Below, piece by piece: positions 1 to 6,551 of a DNA stretch of 7,524 nucleotides; position 1 is the stretch's first letter; each line of letters begins with the position of its first letter. The position numbers and the translations under genes are program-made. The DNA lies in contig CAMOOZ010000093.1 in the NCBI GenBank assembly GCA_946621895.1, positions 1 to 7,524 of the forward strand, written 5' to 3'. Under the pieces are notes generated by a model. It saw only the letters and a list, made by a program, of their open reading frames with translations, made no database searches and had not been told where the DNA came from. The stretch comes from an uncultured Lachnospiraceae bacterium (GTDB lineage Bacteria > Bacillota_A > Clostridia > Lachnospirales > Lachnospiraceae).

Positions 1-1
1 A

Positions 2-3000
2 GGTGAACTCATCACCGAAACAGAGTCTGAAGCCAGCGAATCTGCCATCGAAACAGAGCCGGAAACCGGCGAGGGTTTTGTTTCTGATGGTCCTGCTTCT
101 GCGGATGATGCTTCCGAACTGAGGAATTCCACATTTTATGCTCCTTCGATCACGCCTTCGATGGTGGTGAACGGCAGGTTTTCCTGGCTTGAGTCCGACA
201 AGATCCTGGAAAGGCTGAATAAGATAAGGCTGGAAGCCTGTGAAAACGGTTACCCCTTTGTGGAAAAGGGGACCACGAGGAATCTGACGCCGGAGGACTA
301 TGTGCCCCTGAAATGGTCCTATGATCTGGAGGAGATCGCCAGACAGAGAGCTGCCGAGGCTTCCGTGCTGACGGAGCATGTGCGGACAAACTGGACCAGC
401 TGCTTTACCGCCGCGTCTTCGACCGGGCTGACTGCATCCGCCGAGAGTCTTGCCTGGAATTATTCCGGCATACTTTACGGGATCAGTCAATGGTACGAGG
501 AAAAGAATCATTATCTCAGCCAGGGGGGAGAATCCACAAAATATGAGGTGGGACATTATAAGGCGCTGATCAATCCGGCCTATCAGTCCGTGGCCGTCAG
601 CGCATTTATGCGGACCGGCGATATTTTCTATACGGTTTGTCAGGAATTCTCCCGAAGAGCGGCGGCCTCGGAAAGCTCCTTTGAAAAAACGGGAGCGCTT
701 GCCGGGATCGTGCCCGTGGATGCTGCGGATATTACAAGGCTTTCCTGGAAAAGCTGGAAGGATAAGCTTAACCGGGGAGAAAGCGCGGAATTTGTGATCA
801 CCGGTTATACCGGTTTTATCTATGACAATTATTTCTACGGAAGGAGCAGGATCGATTCCAGAATATACGATCTTTCCTGGACCTCCTCTTCTTCCGGCGT
901 GCTTGCGATCAACGGGGACGGGGTCGTCGAAGGAATTTCTGCCGGCACTGCCGTGGTCACATGCTCCTCCGGAGGCTATTCGGTGGTGAAAACGGTGCAG
1001 GTGATCGTAAAGCTGGAGCAGGTGCTGCTGAAAGGCGAGCTGCAGGAGGACGGCAGCAGAGTGATCTCCGTGGTGAGAGGAGAGAGCCTCTCCCTTTTTG
1101 AGGATTATTCACCCTATGATACCACGGAACGGGAGCTGAGCTGGAAAACCTCATCCGCCAGACTTTGCACGGTGGATAACCGCGGGAATATTACCGGAAT
1201 AAAGGGCGGAACGGCGACGATCACCTGCAGCTCCTCCGTCGGAACGGACAGGATAAAAGTCACGGTGATCCCGAAGCTGGAGAGGCTTACGCTTTCCAAA
1301 ACCATGCTCTCCTATTCTCTCGGAAAAACGCCGAAATCCATCAGGCTTACGGGAAAGTATCTTCCTGCGGATGACTATTCCGCCGAAGAGACCGCGCTTT
1401 CCTGGTCTGCTTCGGAGCCGTCCGTGGCAAGTGTGGATGAACGCGGCTATGTCTTTTTCGGCACGGAAGCGGGAAGCTCCGTGATCACGGCCAGTACTGC
1501 CGCGGGGATCAGCGCCTCCTGCAGGGTGGTGATCAGCAGGGTGTATTCCGGATCCAGGATCGAGACGGCGGATCTCTCCGGGGGCGTTCCGCTGCAGTTT
1601 GATCTGAGTGATCCTTCAGAGGAGGAATCCGCCGAGGTCTTTTTCACACCGGAGCTGTCTGAGAAGGACATCGCCGGGATCACCTGGACCTCCTCCTCTC
1701 CGGTGCTGCTTTTATCCGCCGATCCCGGTTTTTCCGTTTCGGATTATGCGGAAAACGGTTCTTCGGCGGTGTCCACCTCTGTTTCCGGGGTAAAAAAGGT
1801 CTATGTCAGGCCGAGAAATCCGGGGCTTTCCGCCCCCGCCACCGTGACGCTCACGGTCTCCATGAATAATCAGAGAAGCCAGGTGAAATACAGGATCACG
1901 CCTGCCGCGGGCTTCCGGAAGGATGTATATGGCTGTTATCTGCTTTACGATGAAAAAGGCAGGGCTGCAAAGGGCTGGCGGCGCGGGATCGAAGGGCCAT
2001 CAGGCGAGACCGGGGACTATTATTTTGATTCACTCTGCAGAATGGTGGTGGGTGAGATCAAGATCTCGGGAAAGTGGTACAGCTTTGATGAGCAGGGCAG
2101 GCTGATCACCGCCCAGGGCCTGGATGCCGATGACGGAAGATACAGGGATGCTTCCGGCGCTTCGGTGACGGGATTTCAGGAGATCGACGGATACTGGCAC
2201 TATTTTGATCCTTCCGGTCTGCTGCAGACGGGGAAGGTAAATGTGTCAAAAAGGCAGTATTGCTTTGACGAAGAGGGGCACCTAATCACCGGCTGGCATG
2301 AGGGCTGCTACTATCAGGAAAAGGGGAACTCCCCATCCTCAGGTCTTGGCGTTATGCTCACAGGCATCCAGCGTCTGGCTGAGGGGAGCGATCATTTCCG
2401 CTATTATCTGACAGAGAAGGGAAGGCTGAAAAACAGTCTGCAAAAGGCGGGAAGCGCCTGGTATTTCCTTGACGGTCAGGGCAGGGCCTCCGGCCTGGTC
2501 CTGAATGCGCTGAACGAGACGGAGGGCTTTGCTCTTGCGGGGGAGCTTACCGCTTCGCAGAAAAACAATGGCTCCCTGGATAAGATCTGTGATGCAGACG
2601 GTACGGCATACACAGGTTGGGCGCTGCTCGGAGAGTCAAAGCTATATGTGAAGTCCGGAAATCTGCAGAGCGGCTGGCAGAATCTTTCCGGCGGCAGATA
2701 TTATTTCAGCAAAACAGACGGCGCCCTGCAGACCGGCGGCTTTAAGGACGGCAGCAGTGCCTTTTACAGCGATGACAATGGCCGGATGATCGCGAAGGCC
2801 GGCATGAACAGATCAGGATCCACCCTGTCCTATTACGATCCTGAGACAGGGCTTCCCGTGGAGGGTCTGAGAAGGGTGTCGGGGAAATGGTATCTTTTCC
2901 ACAAAAACGGCAGTATTCAGAACGGATCGCTCGCAGATCAGGCTTCAGGCCTTACGCTGATGTTTGAATCCGGCCAGCTGAAGCAGGCAGTGCTTTCCGA

Positions 3001-3442
3001 TACCATGACCATGGGAAACTCCGGCATGACGCAGGCCTCGGGTCTTTATACGATGGACAGCGGAATCACCCTCTGCTTTATCCGCGGTCTTCCGGCCTCC
3101 GGCTGGGTGAGCTCCCTTTCCGGCAGCAGATATTTTGATCCGGAAACGGGCGACATGCAGGAAGGCTTCGTGACGGTGTCGAAAAAGCAGTATTATCTGG
3201 ATGAAGCTACAGGCCTGCGCCATGGCGAAGGCTGGGACGGGATCGGCGGAAAAATCTACTATTTTGATAAAAACGGCGCCGCCCAGACCGGAAAACGGAG
3301 CCTTTACTGCCGTCAGGATGATCCGGAGGCGGATCTCAGGAAAAAATACAATTACTACTTTGATCCGGCGGATGCCCATCTGCTGACGGACAGCTTTGTA
3401 AACGGAAACTGGTGGGCGGATGAATACGGGAAGCTGAGATAG
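2..3442 (+). CDS. Large cell-wall-anchored surface protein: CAP domain, Ig-like (BIG2) domains, choline-binding-type repeats (5' partial)
   Basis: The reading frame is open from base 2 to the TAG at 3440-3442, so the first ATG at 161 is internal and the true start and signal peptide lie before the window. Residues are counted from base 2 (1146 visible). Residues 5-25 are a Glu/Ser/Thr-rich acidic linker. Residues about 67-218 resemble a CAP/SCP (PR-1-like) domain; the usual His/Glu/Glu/His tetrad can be matched to H126 (TEH), E148 (AESLAW), E166 or E167 (WYEEK) and H185 (GHY). Residues about 261-513 hold three BIG2-like Ig domains, each with a W-[TKS]-[SA] strand and a G-T/S-A/S-x-[VI]-T strand near 314, 402 and 490; a fourth, degenerate one spans about 516-636. 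Residues 642-1146 are aromatic cell-wall-binding repeats. Known families suggest a secreted protein held on wall glycans or teichoic acids. Automatic pipelines may mislabel such proteins 'amidase' from the repeats; no amidase domain is visible. The substrate or partner is unknown. Confidence 0.9.
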   Translation, partial: GELITETESEASESAIETEPETGEGFVSDGPASADDASELRNSTFYAPSITPSMVVNGRFSWLESDKILERLNKIRLEACENGYPFVEKGTTRNLTPEDYVPLKWSYDLEEIARQRAAEASVLTEHVRTNWTSCFTAASSTGLTASAESLAWNYSGILYGISQWYEEKNHYLSQGGESTKYEVGHYKALINPAYQSVAVSAFMRTGDIFYTVCQEFSRRAAASESSFEKTGALAGIVPVDAADITRLSWKSWKDKLNRGESAEFVITGYTGFIYDNYFYGRSRIDSRIYDLSWTSSSSGVLAINGDGVVEGISAGTAVVTCSSGGYSVVKTVQVIVKLEQVLLKGELQEDGSRVISVVRGESLSLFEDYSPYDTTERELSWKTSSARLCTVDNRGNITGIKGGTATITCSSSVGTDRIKVTVIPKLERLTLSKTMLSYSLGKTPKSIRLTGKYLPADDYSAEETALSWSASEPSVASVDERGYVFFGTEAGSSVITASTAAGISASCRVVISRVYSGSRIETADLSGGVPLQFDLSDPSEEESAEVFFTPELSEKDIAGITWTSSSPVLLLSADPGFSVSDYAENGSSAVSTSVSGVKKVYVRPRNPGLSAPATVTLTVSMNNQRSQVKYRITPAAGFRKDVYGCYLLYDEKGRAAKGWRRGIEGPSGETGDYYFDSLCRMVVGEIKISGKWYSFDEQGRLITAQGLDADDGRYRDASGASVTGFQEIDGYWHYFDPSGLLQTGKVNVSKRQYCFDEEGHLITGWHEGCYYQEKGNSPSSGLGVMLTGIQRLAEGSDHFRYYLTEKGRLKNSLQKAGSAWYFLDGQGRASGLVLNALNETEGFALAGELTASQKNNGSLDKICDADGTAYTGWALLGESKLYVKSGNLQSGWQNLSGGRYYFSKTDGALQTGGFKDGSSAFYSDDNGRMIAKAGMNRSGSTLSYYDPETGLPVEGLRRVSGKWYLFHKNGSIQNGSLADQASGLTLMFESGQLKQAVLSDTMTMGNSGMTQASGLYTMDSGITLCFIRGLPASGWVSSLSGSRYFDPETGDMQEGFVTVSKKQYYLDEATGLRHGEGWDGIGGKIYYFDKNGAAQTGKRSLYCRQDDPEADLRKKYNYYFDPADAHLLTDSFVNGNWWADEYGKLR
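1925..3439 (+). repeat. Array of degenerate cell-wall-binding (choline-binding-type) repeats within the surface protein
   Basis: This is protein-level repetition inside the first gene. Units follow the pattern aromatic-Tyr/Phe-Phe-Asp-x-x-Gly-x-[LMA]-x-[TS]-G, for example GKWYSFDEQG near residue 690, GYWHYFDPSG near 730, GRYYFSKTDG near 898, GKWYLFHKNG near 960, SRYFDPETG near 1042 and KIYYFDKNGA near 1084 (numbering from base 2). They match the CW_binding_1/choline-binding repeat type, whose stacked aromatic hairpins bind choline or other wall-polymer groups. Spacing is irregular: stretches at about residues 773-873 and 973-1033 break the rhythm. The array ends with a partial unit (NGNWWADEYG) right at the stop codon, consistent with a complete C-terminus. 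Confidence 0.85.
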
Positions 3443-3490
3443 AACGACGGGATTAAAGAGACAGCCGTGGAATCGGCAAAATATGCTTTT

Positions 3491-3558
3491 CCCCGAAAAA
3501 TGAATCAGCTTTGCCTGGGGAGCAAGCTCCCGGAACAAATCCGACTCATTTTTCGGGG
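3491..3558. repeat. 68-nt imperfect palindrome with concentric arms; possible bidirectional terminator or dispersed palindromic element
   Basis: The outer arms CCCCGAAAAATGA (3491-3503) and TCATTTTTCGGGG (3546-3558) are perfect 13-bp reverse complements. Exactly centred between them is GGGAGC-AA-GCTCCC (3518-3531). The two 14-nt segments joining outer and inner arms pair at 7 of 14 positions, so 26 of 34 positions pair around a dyad at 3524.5. It lies between the convergent 3' ends of the surface-protein gene and mtnN, so ending transcription from both sides is plausible. It is not a textbook intrinsic terminator: the T5 run lies inside the stem and no T-tract follows on either strand. A REP/MITE-like repeated element is the main alternative. 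Confidence 0.75.
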
Positions 3559-3589
3559 GTGCTGAACAAATACAAAGGTGAGATCTGTA

Positions 3590-4294
3590 TCAGTTTCTGA
3601 GAGATCCTGCCAGATCCTCTACCAGCTTTGCGGAATGCTCCGCTGCCTTGCGCTCAAAGGTAGGATAATCCATATCCGCGGAATCATCGGCCTTGTCGGA
3701 AATGGCTCTGATCACCACAAACGGAAGCTTATTCAGATACGCCGCATGGGCGATCGCCGCACCCTCCATTTCGCAGCAGAGCCCCTTAAACTGCTCCGCG
3801 ATCCCGTTTTTCACGCTCCTGTCGGAAATAAACTGGTCGCCGGATACGACTCTCCCGGTAAACACGGAGATTTCCGGGCAGGTTTTTCTGCAGGAAGCCA
3901 CCGCTTTTTCCACCAGCTCCGGATCCGCTTTAAAATCGGATTCGTCCATCTGCGGAATGATCCCTTTCTCATAGCCGAGGCCTCTTACATCCATATCATG
4001 CTGAAGCGCGTCCGTGGACACGACGATATCACCGATATCGATATTCGCATCCAGAGAGCCGGCCACACCCGTGTTGATCACATGGGTCACATTAAATCGG
4101 TCCGCCAGCACCTGGACGCAGCAGGCGGCATTCACCTTGCCCACGCCTGAGCGGACGATCACGACCTCCGCTCCGTTTAAGATGCCTTCTTCAAAATCCA
4201 TGGAAGCAAAGGAGGAGCTTTTTTTCCCGGTCAGCTTTGCCTTTAAGGTGTCCACCTCCAGTTCCATCGCGCCGATAATCCCGATTTTTGCCAT
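3590..4294 (-). CDS. mtnN: 5'-methylthioadenosine/S-adenosylhomocysteine nucleosidase (MTAN, Pfs)
   Basis: This 234-residue cytoplasmic enzyme hydrolyses the N-glycosidic bond of S-adenosylhomocysteine and 5'-methylthioadenosine, releasing adenine plus S-ribosylhomocysteine or methylthioribose. The length matches the family (E. coli MTAN is 232). It opens with MAKIGIIGAMELEVDTL, very like the E. coli protein; E13 corresponds to catalytic Glu12. Other family signatures are the SGVGKVNAA phosphate/ribose-site loop (residues 49-57), NTGVAG (74-79), VSGDQF (150-155), the EMEG motif with E175 and E177 (E. coli Glu174 region) and RAISDKAD with D200 (the Asp197 equivalent). All expected catalytic residues are present. 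The start at 4294 is one base after the luxS stop and has an SD (AAGGAGG, 4304-4310) inside the luxS 3' end, so the two are probably co-transcribed. It supplies the LuxS substrate. The TGA at 3590-3592 is followed by the palindrome-containing gap. Confidence 0.96.
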   Translation of the reverse strand: MAKIGIIGAMELEVDTLKAKLTGKKSSSFASMDFEEGILNGAEVVIVRSGVGKVNAACCVQVLADRFNVTHVINTGVAGSLDANIDIGDIVVSTDALQHDMDVRGLGYEKGIIPQMDESDFKADPELVEKAVASCRKTCPEISVFTGRVVSGDQFISDRSVKNGIAEQFKGLCCEMEGAAIAHAAYLNKLPFVVIRAISDKADDSADMDYPTFERKAAEHSAKLVEDLAGSLRN

Positions 4295-4295
4295 T

Positions 4296-4787
4296 TTATC
4301 CTTCCTCCTTCATCGGATAATTCAGATGTGCCTCGTCAATATGATAGAGCGTCCTGTCCAGATAAAGCTTTGACCAGTATTTGGCCATGGGAAGATTGTG
4401 ATCCAGCCAGTTTCCGCAGTCCTCCGGCGCCTGTCCGGGAATATCGCCTTCAAAATCCCGGCAGAATTCAAAGCATTTCAGCATCAGGTCCACAATATCC
4501 TTCGATTCCAGATCGCCTGCCATGACCAGATAGAAGCCGGTGCGGCAGCCCATGGGTCCGAAATAGATGATCCTGTCCTTCCACTCCGGATCATTGCGCA
4601 GATAGGTGGCGGCGATATGCTCAAAGGTATGAACCTCCGCGGTGTTCATGCAGGGCTCATCATTCGGGGAGCACACCCGGATATCGAAGGTGGTGATCGT
4701 CTCCTGGCCCACCTTATCCTTTCTGGATACATAAAGCCCCGGCTGGAGCTTGACATGGTCGATACAGAAGCTTGCGATTTTTTCCAT
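4296..4787 (-). CDS. luxS: S-ribosylhomocysteine lyase LuxS (AI-2 synthase)
   Basis: LuxS is a metal-dependent homodimer that converts S-ribosylhomocysteine to homocysteine and DPD, the precursor of autoinducer-2, completing SAH recycling. From the chosen start the protein is 163 residues, typical of the family. Metal ligands H53 and H57 with general base E56 form HTFEH; the third ligand is C124 in EDCGNWLDH. The active-site cysteine is C81 in GPMGCRTGFY (B. subtilis Cys84). The N-terminus MEKIASFCIDHVKLQPG fits the family. The start at 4787 has an SD, AAAGGAG, seven bases upstream. The frame stays open to another ATG at 4838, which would add 17 residues (MYNAVSDEHCVSERSHF) and also has an AAAGGAG seven bases upstream. 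I prefer 4787 because the extension is outside the usual family N-terminus and the predicted promoter starts transcription downstream of 4838. mtnN follows in the same operon. Confidence 0.97.
   Translation of the reverse strand: MEKIASFCIDHVKLQPGLYVSRKDKVGQETITTFDIRVCSPNDEPCMNTAEVHTFEHIAATYLRNDPEWKDRIIYFGPMGCRTGFYLVMAGDLESKDIVDLMLKCFEFCRDFEGDIPGQAPEDCGNWLDHNLPMAKYWSKLYLDRTLYHIDEAHLNYPMKEEG
4304..4310 (-). promoter_or_regulatory. mtnN ribosome binding site embedded in the luxS 3' end
   Basis: On the minus strand AAGGAGG lies in the last codons of luxS (within MKEEG-stop), nine bases before the mtnN ATG. The luxS TAA and mtnN ATG are separated by one base. This fits translational coupling of the two consecutive pathway enzymes. 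Confidence 0.85.
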
Positions 4788-4798
4788 GAAATGACTCC

Positions 4799-4825
4799 TT
4801 TCAGAAACACAGTGTTCGTCTGAAA
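4799..4825. promoter_or_regulatory. Inverted repeat in the luxS leader, abutting the SD
   Basis: In plus orientation TTTCAGA (4799-4805) and TCTGAAA (4819-4825) are perfect 7-bp reverse complements. Inside them AACAC and GTGTT (4806-4810, 4812-4816) flank one base; only a two-base CG bulge (4817-4818) breaks the symmetry. It begins at or next to the predicted luxS transcription start and its downstream arm touches the luxS SD (AAAGGAG). It could be a repressor operator or an mRNA hairpin limiting access to the SD. No known riboswitch or family operator was recognised. Confidence 0.55.
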
Positions 4826-4858
4826 CTGCATTATACATTTTATTTCTCCTTTGAACAA
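4823..4858 (-). promoter_or_regulatory. Predicted sigma-A promoter of the luxS-mtnN operon
   Basis: On the minus strand there is a perfect -10 box TATAAT (plus coordinates 4830-4835), preceded by TG, and a weak -35 TTGTTC (4853-4858), with an ideal 17-bp spacer. Transcription would begin near 4823-4824, giving a leader of about 36 nt before the luxS ATG at 4787. The -35 matches consensus at only three of six positions, so either the strong -10 compensates or an activator helps. This promoter would exclude the upstream ATG at 4838 from the transcript. Confidence 0.6.
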
Positions 4859-4873
4859 GGAATAATGTATAAT
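4830..4873. repeat. 10-bp inverted repeat at the divergent luxS / membrane-protein promoter region
   Basis: ATTATACATT (4830-4839) and AATGTATAAT (4864-4873) are perfect reverse complements separated by 24 bases. The left arm contains the luxS -10 box read on the minus strand. The right arm contains an identical TATAAT read on the plus strand and overlaps the ATG at 4865. Hence both strands carry an ATGTATAAT sequence (Met-Tyr-Asn). Confidence 0.7.
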
Positions 4874-6454
4874 ACGCTTATGAAAAGCATCGAAAATACA
4901 GCGGTCGGCTTTTATCTGGCCGCGATCTTTCTGGCTGTTCCCCTGTATTATTCGGACGGTTATTACCGTATCGGAGATGATAAATTCAGCGCTTTTTTCT
5001 GGAGCACGCTGGTGTTTTTCATTCTGATGCTTTTTGCCCTGTTTACCCGGAAAAGGGAAAGGGGGAGAATGTCTTTATTTGCCGGCGGCTCAGAGATCAT
5101 GGTCAAACGGCTGCTGCAGCGTTTTTCCCCGGTGGATATCGCAGCCGCTTTCTACGGCCTTTTCGTGATCTTTTCCTATCTCTGTTCACCTTATCGGAAG
5201 GACCTGGTGTTCGGGGAGCCGGGCTGGCATATGGGCCTTGTGATGAGGCTTTTTTCCCTCACTCTTTATTTTCTGCTTTCAAGACATTTTGATGAACAGG
5301 GAAGGGAGGGAATAAAGCTTATCCTGCTTTCCTCTGCGCTGGTCTTTCTTTACGGCTTTCTCGGCCGTTTCGGTGTCCGGCCGCTGGAAATGGGAGGCAG
5401 CTCCGAGCAGTTTATCGGCACGATCGGAAATGTGGACTGGTTTGCGGGACTCTGGACCATGCTTTTTCCCATCGGGCTCTATGCCTTTCTGCAGGAAAAA
5501 AAGGCCTCCGGCTTAAGGGCGCTGAGCGCGTATATCTGTATCGGCATTGCCTTCAGCCTTATCTGCGGGGCGCAAAGCTCTGTGCTTTTGCTGCTCTTTT
5601 ACCTTTTTCTCGCTTTTCTCGCCTCTTTCGGCAGCAACAACCGATTCCGGCGTTTTGTCAGACTGCTCTGCTGCTTTGCAGTCACGGTGTGGTTGGTCAG
5701 GCTGCTCAGGCTGTTCATCCGGATGGATATGGAAAGGGATCCGCTGATCGATTTTTTTACCGATCCGGCAAACCTGATTGGCGATCTTTTCTGGTTCGGC
5801 TTTGCCGCAGCCGTTTTTTTCCTTCGTTCAATGTGCCCGAGACTGTTCAGAAGGATCAGGATTTCCGCCTGCAAGCCAATCCGAAATGCGATCCTCGCAA
5901 TTCTCGTTTTTCTTTTTTTCCTGTATCTGCTGCTGATCCTGATCCGCGGGAGCATGCCGGGCTTTCTTCCTTTTCTGAACGGTTCTCCTTATTTTGCGCT
6001 GAATGATTCCTTCGGCTCCGGACGGGGAAGGATCTGGCGCGGCAGCCTGCAGATGTTTGCGGAGCTGCATCCGCTGGAGAAGCTGCTGGGCGTCGGCCCG
6101 GACGGCTATGCTTCGTTTCTCTACGGTTCCTTTTCCGGGGTAACGGAGCTGACGGCTCCCTTCGGCGGCGCCCGGCTCACCAATGGCCACAGCGTCATGC
6201 TGACAGAGCTGGTAAACATCGGGATACTGGGAACCGCCGCGTTTCTTTCACTTATTGTGATCTGCCTGAAAAGACAGCTGAGGCTCTTTAAGCTCGATCC
6301 GGAGCAGGCTGTTTTCCTCTTTCCCGTCTGCGGGTATCTGCTGTTTGGACTGATCAATTTTGATATGGTGTTAAACTATCCGTATCTGTTTGTGTTTATC
6401 GCTGCAGGGGAAGCGATGATCCGGGGCAGAGAATCGCTCGATGGGGAGGAATAA
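4865..6454 (+). CDS. Polytopic membrane protein, O-antigen ligase / polymerase-like (Wzy_C type)
   Basis: The 529-residue protein has roughly 12-14 hydrophobic segments (for example near 13-29, 42-61, 91-107, 150-166, 190-208, 236-256, 263-285, 303-320, 340-361, 450-467, 483-516). O-antigen ligase/polymerase hallmarks are IGTIGNVDWFAGLW (184-197, resembling the family's G-T-x-x-N-x-N-x-x-A motif), then a loop with GSGRGRIWRGSL (384-395), LLGVGPDGYASF (407-418) and NGHSVMLTELVNIGILG (440-456), resembling the HN-x-x-L...G-x-x-G region. Family members transfer or polymerise lipid-linked glycans at the outer membrane face; in a Gram-positive the acceptor would be a wall or surface polysaccharide, but the substrate cannot be read here. 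No glycosyltransferase gene neighbours it in the window. Start: ATG 4865 has AAGGA only three bases upstream; ATG 4880 (MKSIENT) is an alternative, six bases after a perfect TATAAT. Confidence 0.8.
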   Translation: MYNTLMKSIENTAVGFYLAAIFLAVPLYYSDGYYRIGDDKFSAFFWSTLVFFILMLFALFTRKRERGRMSLFAGGSEIMVKRLLQRFSPVDIAAAFYGLFVIFSYLCSPYRKDLVFGEPGWHMGLVMRLFSLTLYFLLSRHFDEQGREGIKLILLSSALVFLYGFLGRFGVRPLEMGGSSEQFIGTIGNVDWFAGLWTMLFPIGLYAFLQEKKASGLRALSAYICIGIAFSLICGAQSSVLLLLFYLFLAFLASFGSNNRFRRFVRLLCCFAVTVWLVRLLRLFIRMDMERDPLIDFFTDPANLIGDLFWFGFAAAVFFLRSMCPRLFRRIRISACKPIRNAILAILVFLFFLYLLLILIRGSMPGFLPFLNGSPYFALNDSFGSGRGRIWRGSLQMFAELHPLEKLLGVGPDGYASFLYGSFSGVTELTAPFGGARLTNGHSVMLTELVNIGILGTAAFLSLIVICLKRQLRLFKLDPEQAVFLFPVCGYLLFGLINFDMVLNYPYLFVFIAAGEAMIRGRESLDGEE

Positions 6455-6496
6455 GTATATTTTTCTTCGGTTTGCTGCAACACTTCGGGATTTTTT

Positions 6497-6525
6497 TTGC
6501 ACTGTATAGAGGAAAGCGCATTAAT
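6497..6525 (+). promoter_or_regulatory. Weak promoter candidate for the sigma / anti-sigma genes
   Basis: TTGCAC (6497-6502) and ATTAAT (6520-6525) are separated by 17 bp and directly preceded by a T8 tract (6491-6498, overlapping the -35). The -10 matches TATAAT at only four positions. A perfect 10-bp palindrome GCATTAATGC (6518-6527) covers the -10. No characteristic ECF-type -35 (GGAAC-like) was found, so autoregulation is not evident. No stable hairpin precedes the T8 tract, so it is not a convincing terminator for the upstream gene. Confidence 0.3.
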
Positions 6526-6551
6526 GCATTATTCAAAGGGATGGATCAGTT

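Noticed and set aside
161..163. ATG at 161 as the start of the surface-protein gene
   Set aside because: The frame is open upstream to base 2 and encodes a plausible acidic linker; there is no SD before 161 and no signal peptide after it.
3464..3477. Short GCCG...CGGC hairpin after the surface-protein stop as an intrinsic terminator
   Set aside because: The stem is only four base pairs and is followed by A-rich, not T-rich, sequence.
2945..3538. 197-codon open frame on the minus strand across the surface-protein 3' end and the palindrome
   Set aside because: It is antisense to clearly coding repeats, has no recognisable domain, and its composition mirrors the opposite strand.
3578..4150. 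190-codon plus-strand open frame opposite mtnN
   Set aside because: It is fully antisense to a well-conserved MTAN gene; it has no domain and no credible SD.
4398..4823. 141-codon plus-strand open frame opposite luxS
   Set aside because: It is antisense to luxS, whose metal-binding and catalytic motifs are intact; a shadow frame.
4788..4864. SAM or SAH riboswitch controlling luxS
   Set aside because: The predicted leader is only about 36 nt, and I could not find known SAM/SAH aptamer core motifs.
5599..6190. Overlapping minus-strand frames (5599-5955 and 5828-6190) opposite the membrane-protein gene
   Set aside because: They are Arg/Lys-rich reverse complements of hydrophobic membrane-segment codons, with no domain or SD.
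6455..6498. T8 tract after the membrane-protein gene as an intrinsic terminator
   Set aside because: The preceding CTTCGG copies are direct, not inverted, repeats, and no stable GC-rich stem can be formed.
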